DNA from: Burkholderiales bacterium
GTDB taxonomy: Bacteria > Pseudomonadota > Gammaproteobacteria > Burkholderiales > UBA11063
Assembly: GCA_020697025.1 (NCBI GenBank)
Contig: JAJFBO010000025.1
Coordinates: forward strand, 1 to 10,305
Direction of reading: 5' to 3'
DNA: 10,305 bases
Of the stretch, positions 6,534 through 10,305 are shown piece by piece. A program made the translations under genes and the position numbers. Within the stretch, counting starts at the first letter, position 1, and the number at the start of each line of letters is the position of its first letter. The notes under the pieces were generated by a model that saw nothing but the letters and a program-made list of their open reading frames with translations, was not told where the DNA came from and searched no databases.

Positions 6534-7775
6534 CTAAAAATTATTTGCCCAACTTTGGTCAATAATTTTTCCATGTCCTGATACCTTATTTAGCCTGGTT
6601 TGAATTGTACCAGTATTATTTCCAATATAAATACTATCGCCATTACTTGAAAATAGTATCAATTTATCATTAGGCGCAAAAGTTGGCGCCATGTCTGTAC
6701 TTGTTTGCAAGCTAATTGGGTAAGAAACTTTAGTAGCTAAATCCATAATATAAGCTTTTAACACACCACCAGTACGGTTAATAAAAGTAATTTTACTTGC
6801 ATCATGAGAAAAACGTGCTGTGGTATTATAGTGGCCTAGATTTACTGTTAGTCTATTAGGTGCGGCACCTTGTAGATTTGACATAAAGATTTGCGGCCCG
6901 CCATCATGGTTTGATGTAAATACCATATTTCCATTACTGGCAAAAGATGCTTCGGTTTGAATACTGCCAAAGTTAGGTATCAAATTAACTGCAGTAGAGG
7001 AGCCTTTAAAAGGCTGATTATTTACCAGATAAATATGTGATCCTGCATCATCTTTACTAAGAGTCACAGCCAATCTTCCATCTGGAGTAAATGCAGGTGA
7101 TGAGTTAGAGCCATGAAAGTTTGCAACAATATAGCGTTTAGCTTTATATAAATCCTGAACATATACAACTGGTTTACCTGACTCAAAAGACACATATGCC
7201 AACATTTTGCCAGTACTATCCCATGAAAGGGAGGTTACTGGATGGCTATCGCTAAATACACTTTTTTGGTTATAACCGTCATAATCAGAAACAATAACTT
7301 TATAAGTGTTTCTCTCATGCTGGATATAGGCAATTTTTGATGTAAATACCCCTTTGACATTAGTAATTTTTTGATAAATATTATTACTGCCAGCATGTGC
7401 AGCTTTACGAATATCTGCTTTATAAGTTATATTTTGATCAAGACTGGTTCCAGACTTAACAAGCTTATCAGTACTGTTTAATTTAACATTAACTTTGTTG
7501 CCATCTACCGAACCAGTCACAATATATTTTGTACCAGCTTCGATATTACTTGCATCAGCATACAGCTTTACAGTAAATTCACCAGTAATACTTAAATCAT
7601 TTGCAATAGTATGACTGACGCTTTTTTCAGCCTCGCTACTTTCACCTGTAAAACCAACTACTGCAATTTTTGGGTTGCCGGCATTGGTGCCCCCTATAAT
7701 TTGAATATCCTGTATGGCATTTACAGCACTACTGGTAACGAAGCCCACTATCAATGTAATTAATTTTTTTTTCAT
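6534..7775 (-). CDS. tolB: Tol-Pal system periplasmic beta-propeller protein TolB
   Basis: TolB is the periplasmic component of the Tol-Pal machine. It binds Pal and the TolA C-terminal domain and helps keep the outer membrane constricted and intact during division. The 413-residue product has a Sec signal peptide (Lys-rich start, cut near SAVNA) and an N-terminal alpha/beta domain at about residues 22-125. A six-bladed propeller follows, with repeated 'SWDSTGKMLAYVS', 'AFTPDGRLAVTLS', 'SFASNGNMVFTSNHDG', 'RFSHDASKITFI' and 'TFAPNDKLILFSS' strands. Length is near the E. coli protein (430). An AGAGAG ribosome site precedes the ATG by about eight bases. It lies 20 bases after tolA and is the last gene before the terminator, so no pal gene follows, unlike the usual tolB-pal order. 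Confidence 0.95.
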   Translation of the reverse strand: MKKKLITLIVGFVTSSAVNAIQDIQIIGGTNAGNPKIAVVGFTGESSEAEKSVSHTIANDLSITGEFTVKLYADASNIEAGTKYIVTGSVDGNKVNVKLNSTDKLVKSGTSLDQNITYKADIRKAAHAGSNNIYQKITNVKGVFTSKIAYIQHERNTYKVIVSDYDGYNQKSVFSDSHPVTSLSWDSTGKMLAYVSFESGKPVVYVQDLYKAKRYIVANFHGSNSSPAFTPDGRLAVTLSKDDAGSHIYLVNNQPFKGSSTAVNLIPNFGSIQTEASFASNGNMVFTSNHDGGPQIFMSNLQGAAPNRLTVNLGHYNTTARFSHDASKITFINRTGGVLKAYIMDLATKVSYPISLQTSTDMAPTFAPNDKLILFSSNGDSIYIGNNTGTIQTRLNKVSGHGKIIDQSWANNF

Positions 7776-7795
7776 ATTTTTATCTCTCTTTCAGT

Positions 7796-8527
7796 TTATT
7801 GTGGTTTAAAGGTTAAGCGTAATACCCGGTAATCGCTAAATTTTGCTTTATCAGGCAGTGGGGGAAATACTCTTACCCGGTCGATTGCCTGTTGTACATT
7901 ATTATCATACTCCTGGTTTCCACTTGATTTTATCAGTTTTATATCATATACTTCCATATTTGGCAGCAGTGTAACTTCCACTATGGCCTTTGTATTATTG
8001 TCAATATTATCTGGGACTATGACAAACGGCCTAACTTTTTCAATAACTAAGTCAGCATAGTTATTTATCATATTATCAGTGTCACTCGTACCATTTACAC
8101 CATTTTTAGCCTGTGCTTTACGTTTTCCCGTAGCTTTGGTAGCTGGTGCTATCTGGTCTAACAGGTCATTAATCTGGTTATTAGGTTTTTGTTTCTTTTT
8201 TTGTGGTTTTTGCTGCAGTGTTTTCGTATCAGTATTTTTAGTCACCACTGGCTGGATTATTTTGCTTGGTTGTGGTTTGTTTTTTCTGGCCGTATCCTGG
8301 TTAATGTTAATATCTGCTTTGGTATCTATCGTTTTTACTGGTTCTGGCGACACAACTTTGGTTATGGTTTTAGTCGTAGGTGCAATTTCATCACTGCTAA
8401 CCAGGCTTACTTCAATCCCATCAGAACGTGATGGAACTAGTATATGCGTGTTCTTAAAGCCAATCAAACCTATTATCAGGACAATATGAAATATTAGTGA
8501 AGCAATAGTGCTATTTCGATTTTTCAA
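7796..8527 (-). CDS. tolA: Tol-Pal system inner-membrane linker protein TolA
   Basis: TolA is anchored in the inner membrane and reaches across the periplasm, coupling the TolQ-TolR proton motor to TolB/Pal. Its single N-terminal helix (about residues 7-24) carries S10 and H14, the SxxxH motif through which TolA contacts TolQ/TolR. A central Lys/Gln/Pro-rich, low-complexity stretch (about 45-150) bridges the periplasm. The C-terminal TonB/TolA-type domain (about 150-243) includes 'KAIVEVTLLPNMEVYDIKLIKSSG' and 'RVFPPLPD', written here in parts of the conserved fold. At 243 residues it is much shorter than E. coli TolA (421), mostly in the central region. The only suitable start is TTG (8525-8527); no ATG or GTG occurs in frame between the tolR stop and the membrane helix. 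It begins seven bases after tolR. Confidence 0.92.
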   Translation of the reverse strand: MKNRNSTIASLIFHIVLIIGLIGFKNTHILVPSRSDGIEVSLVSSDEIAPTTKTITKVVSPEPVKTIDTKADININQDTARKNKPQPSKIIQPVVTKNTDTKTLQQKPQKKKQKPNNQINDLLDQIAPATKATGKRKAQAKNGVNGTSDTDNMINNYADLVIEKVRPFVIVPDNIDNNTKAIVEVTLLPNMEVYDIKLIKSSGNQEYDNNVQQAIDRVRVFPPLPDKAKFSDYRVLRLTFKPQ

Positions 8528-8534
8528 GTCAATT

Positions 8535-8945
8535 TTATCCGTTTTTTTCTTTAACTACCAGCGCAACTTTTTTAATGCCTGCTGCATATAATTTATCAAC
8601 TATGCCGATAACACTATCATATTTAGTTTCTTTATCTGCTGATAGAACAATTGGAGTATCGCCCTTAATTAAGCTTTGTACTTTACTTACCAAATTTGGT
8701 ATAGTATCAATCTGGAATGTCTGGCTTTTTTGTGTTACCGAATATTTACCATCTTTCGTAATGCTAACTTCTATTGGTTCTGCTGTTAATTGTGAAGCTT
8801 TACCAACACTTGGCAGATTAATTACCGCAGGTACAAACATTGGTGCTGTAACCATAAAAATTATTAATAGAACCAGCATTACATCAATATATGGTACAAC
8901 ATTCATTTCGCTTTTTAAGCTACCAGTTTTTCTTTTTCGTTTCAT
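8535..8945 (-). CDS. tolR: TolR, ExbD-family component of the Tol proton motor
   Basis: TolR is a bitopic inner-membrane protein. With TolQ it forms the proton-driven motor of the Tol-Pal system. The 136-residue product has a short basic cytoplasmic start, then 'NVVPYIDVMLVLLIIFMVTAPM', whose helix carries the essential proton-responsive Asp (D21, equivalent to E. coli D23), and a periplasmic ExbD/TolR domain ending 'AAGIKKVALVVKE'. It is followed directly by tolA and tolB, so it is TolR rather than an ExbD partner of TonB. Its ATG abuts the TAA of the methyltransferase gene with no gap, so its ribosome site (AGAAAGA) lies inside that gene and translation is probably coupled. The expected partner tolQ is not upstream. 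Confidence 0.93.
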   Translation of the reverse strand: MKRKRKTGSLKSEMNVVPYIDVMLVLLIIFMVTAPMFVPAVINLPSVGKASQLTAEPIEVSITKDGKYSVTQKSQTFQIDTIPNLVSKVQSLIKGDTPIVLSADKETKYDSVIGIVDKLYAAGIKKVALVVKEKNG

Positions 8946-9596
8946 TTATGTCTTTCTGACAATGGTTAGTCCATCAGCAATTGTAGTAACACAATAATCC
9001 ACATTTAGGTTTTGTAAAAAAAGATTAAATTTATTAATGGCAGCAGCAGATTCTTTTGGCTTATCAGATAAAACATCGCCATTCATAAAAATATTATCGA
9101 TAAACACTACTCCGCCAGGTCGCAATAAAGAATAACAATGCTTAAAATATATAATGTAATCTGATTTTTTTGCATCAATAAATGCCATATCAAAAGTATT
9201 ATTATGCCCATCTGAGACTAATTTAGCTAATGAAAGCACAGCATCACCCATAATAGGTGTTATTTTATGCTCTACTTGTGCCTTGGTCCAATATTCTTTG
9301 GCTATAGCCATAGTTACCGGATCTATATCGAGTGCAAATGTTTGCGAGTTATCCGCTGACATTGCTAAGGTGACAGCTAGAGCACTATAACCAGTAAATA
9401 CACCAACTTCTAAGTATTTGCGTACATTTAAAATTTTTGCCATAAGAGCCATAAACTGCCCCTGTTCCGGGGTAATTTGCATATGGCTGCCTTCTACTGT
9501 TGCAGTTCTTTCACGAAGTGCCTGTAAAACTTTATGTTCAGCTTTAGAAATTAATCTGGCATACTGATATAATTCTCTAGTAATACTGTCCTTCAT
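8946..9596 (-). CDS. Class I SAM-dependent O-methyltransferase (caffeoyl-CoA/catechol OMT-like)
   Basis: This is a 216-residue cytosolic enzyme of the Methyltransf_3 family, which methylates catechol-type hydroxyls with SAM and a divalent metal. It shows the SAM-binding 'YLEVGVFTGYSAL' (residues 61-73), an acidic end of strand 2 at 'ALDIDP' (D90, D92), 'FIDAKKSDY' and 'LLRPGGVVFIDN'. The last two supply the expected metal ligands D141, D167 and N168. All key positions are present, so it should be active. The natural substrate is not predictable; bacterial members are often promiscuous toward catechols. It lies eight bases after the DUF3460 gene and its stop touches the tolR start, in the place tolQ normally holds. 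Its presence in the transcript does not by itself show a role in Tol function. Confidence 0.9.
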   Translation of the reverse strand: MKDSITRELYQYARLISKAEHKVLQALRERTATVEGSHMQITPEQGQFMALMAKILNVRKYLEVGVFTGYSALAVTLAMSADNSQTFALDIDPVTMAIAKEYWTKAQVEHKITPIMGDAVLSLAKLVSDGHNNTFDMAFIDAKKSDYIIYFKHCYSLLRPGGVVFIDNIFMNGDVLSDKPKESAAAINKFNLFLQNLNVDYCVTTIADGLTIVRKT

Positions 9597-9604
9597 TAGC
9601 TTGT

Positions 9605-9814
9605 CTACTTTCCAGTAGGGTAGCTAAAATAGGCATAAGCATCTAATTTTACTTTACTGTCTTTATATTCGTTTTGTTCTTCTTGATCAATGCCATCATC
9701 ATCCCACCAGGTTTTATAAACTTTTGCTCTTTGTTCTGCTATACCTGGATGTTTTTCAACATAATTCTTGATGAATTTAGTTGTTTCGGAAACATAATTT
9801 GTATCTTTAGCCAT
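9605..9814 (-). CDS. DUF3460-family small protein
   Basis: This 69-residue acidic protein has no signal peptide or membrane helix. The pattern fits DUF3460: 'TKFIKNYVEKHPGIAEQRA' (a short helix with His-Pro), then 'WWDDDG', then 'DQEEQNEYKDSKVKLDAYAY' near the end, matching the family's 'Q R x G R x x W W D' and 'D x x x Q R R Y x x S R V x x x x Y V Y' layout as I remember it. The family is small, of unknown function, and to my knowledge mostly found in Betaproteobacteria, which helps place the organism. An AGGAT ribosome site precedes the ATG at good spacing. It lies 20 bases after the oxygenase gene and eight before the methyltransferase gene. Confidence 0.75.
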   Translation of the reverse strand: MAKDTNYVSETTKFIKNYVEKHPGIAEQRAKVYKTWWDDDGIDQEEQNEYKDSKVKLDAYAYFSYPTGK

Positions 9815-9834
9815 GCTTATTTATCCTTTAATAA

Positions 9835-10305
9835 TTATTTTTTAGTTCCAATTTCACGCATCCGCTCATTCCAGAATTTTCCTGAAGTATATCTTGAGGA
9901 TAATATTACATCAGGTCTGGGAGTAAAAAATAAAGGCATTGAATAACGTGATTTTAGCCTGCTATCATCGGTTGGGTTAACTACCTGGTGTAAAGTAGAT
10001 TTATAAAATCCATTAGTTGCTTATTGCAGCATATCTCCTATATTAATAGTTAGCATACCCGGGTCTGCTGGTACATCAACCCATTTTCCATTACTATCTT
10101 TTAACTGCAGGCCTGCTTGTGAGGTAGTAATTAATATCGTCAGAAGATTAATATCTCCATGCGGACTTGCTCTGACTGCACCTATTTCTTCGTTACCAGT
10201 TAATGGCGGGTAATGTAATATTCTAAGTAAGGTTTGCCGCGAATTTTCTATCATTTTATTTAAGGGCATGGATATATTAGCCTTAACTTCGCTTGGCATA
10301 TGCTC
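9835..10305 (-). pseudogene. 2-oxoglutarate/Fe(II) oxygenase (isopenicillin N synthase-like), 5'-truncated by the window and interrupted by an in-frame TAA
   Basis: The frame runs in from the right edge (bases 10303-10305 read GAG, so the ATG at 10297-10299 need not be the start). It encodes 'LRILHYPPL', then the iron-binding HxD (H at 10159-10161, D at 10153-10155, in SPHGDINLL), then 'GLQLKD...W.DVPADPGMLTINIGDMLQ'. A TAA at 10021-10023 stops it exactly where the family usually has a Glu. The same frame then continues with 'ATNGFYKSTLHQVVNP', containing the distal iron His (9988-9990), and 'SRYSMPLFF', whose Arg (9946-9948) binds 2-oxoglutarate, ending at 9835-9837. The product stopped at 10021 would lack both and be inactive. 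One base (GAA to TAA) explains the break, so a sequencing error is as likely as true decay. These enzymes hydroxylate or cyclise small molecules; the substrate is unknown. Confidence 0.85.

Noticed and set aside
8079..8489. 136-codon plus-strand frame opposite tolA
   Set aside because: It is the antisense shadow of the Lys/Gln/Pro-rich TolA linker; the low-complexity hydrophobic product has no ribosome site.
8575..8997. 140-codon plus-strand frame opposite tolR
   Set aside because: It overlaps clearly conserved tolR and the methyltransferase end on the other strand.
10021..10023. TAA reassigned as a sense codon
   Set aside because: queC, queD, tolA and tolR all end at TAA at the expected protein length, so TAA is a normal stop here.
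1..10305. CRISPR array, tRNA, rRNA or insertion sequence
   Set aside because: No regularly spaced repeats, no tRNA cloverleaf or rRNA segments, and no transposase or terminal inverted repeats were seen.

Overview
The window is AT-rich (roughly one third G+C) and comes from a Gram-negative bacterium. It encodes outer-membrane-linked Tol proteins (TolR, TolA, TolB), an ArnT-like membrane glycosyltransferase end, and secreted proteins with Sec signal peptides. A small DUF3460-type gene, a family I know mainly from Betaproteobacteria, together with the low G+C, suggests an AT-rich betaproteobacterium, perhaps of the Neisseriales. That placement is inference.

Plus strand, 1-5381: the 3' end of a GT39/ArnT-like glycosyltransferase; a secreted protein made of repeated cysteine-containing domains whose reading frame is broken near position 1060; and a compact queuosine-precursor set. 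The set is a VUT-family (YhhQ-like) transporter, queF, queC, queD and queE. QueD, QueE and QueC turn dihydroneopterin triphosphate into preQ0, QueF reduces preQ0 to preQ1, and the transporter probably imports preQ0/preQ1. FolE and the tRNA-modifying enzymes (Tgt, QueA, QueG/QueH) are not in the window. queC has no ATG, GTG or TTG in front of its PP-loop; the only well-placed start is ATA.

Middle, 5382-6533: an intergenic stretch with several inverted repeats leads into an unrecognised secreted protein with four cysteines (5667-6227). A 306-base gap then holds a strong bidirectional terminator between convergent genes, plus a 16-base palindrome just past tolB.

Minus strand, 10305 down to 6534: a 2-oxoglutarate/Fe(II) oxygenase of the isopenicillin N synthase type, entering from the right edge and split by an in-frame TAA; a DUF3460 gene; a class I O-methyltransferase; then tolR, tolA and tolB. 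All lie within 0-20 bases of one another and probably form one transcript ending at the terminator. tolQ and pal, the usual flanking members of this cluster, are absent here, and the methyltransferase stands where tolQ is expected.

Three genes in 10 kb carry small lesions: a frameshift, a non-canonical start and a nonsense codon. Sequencing error and real gene decay are both possible. I see no convincing new defence or mobile system.
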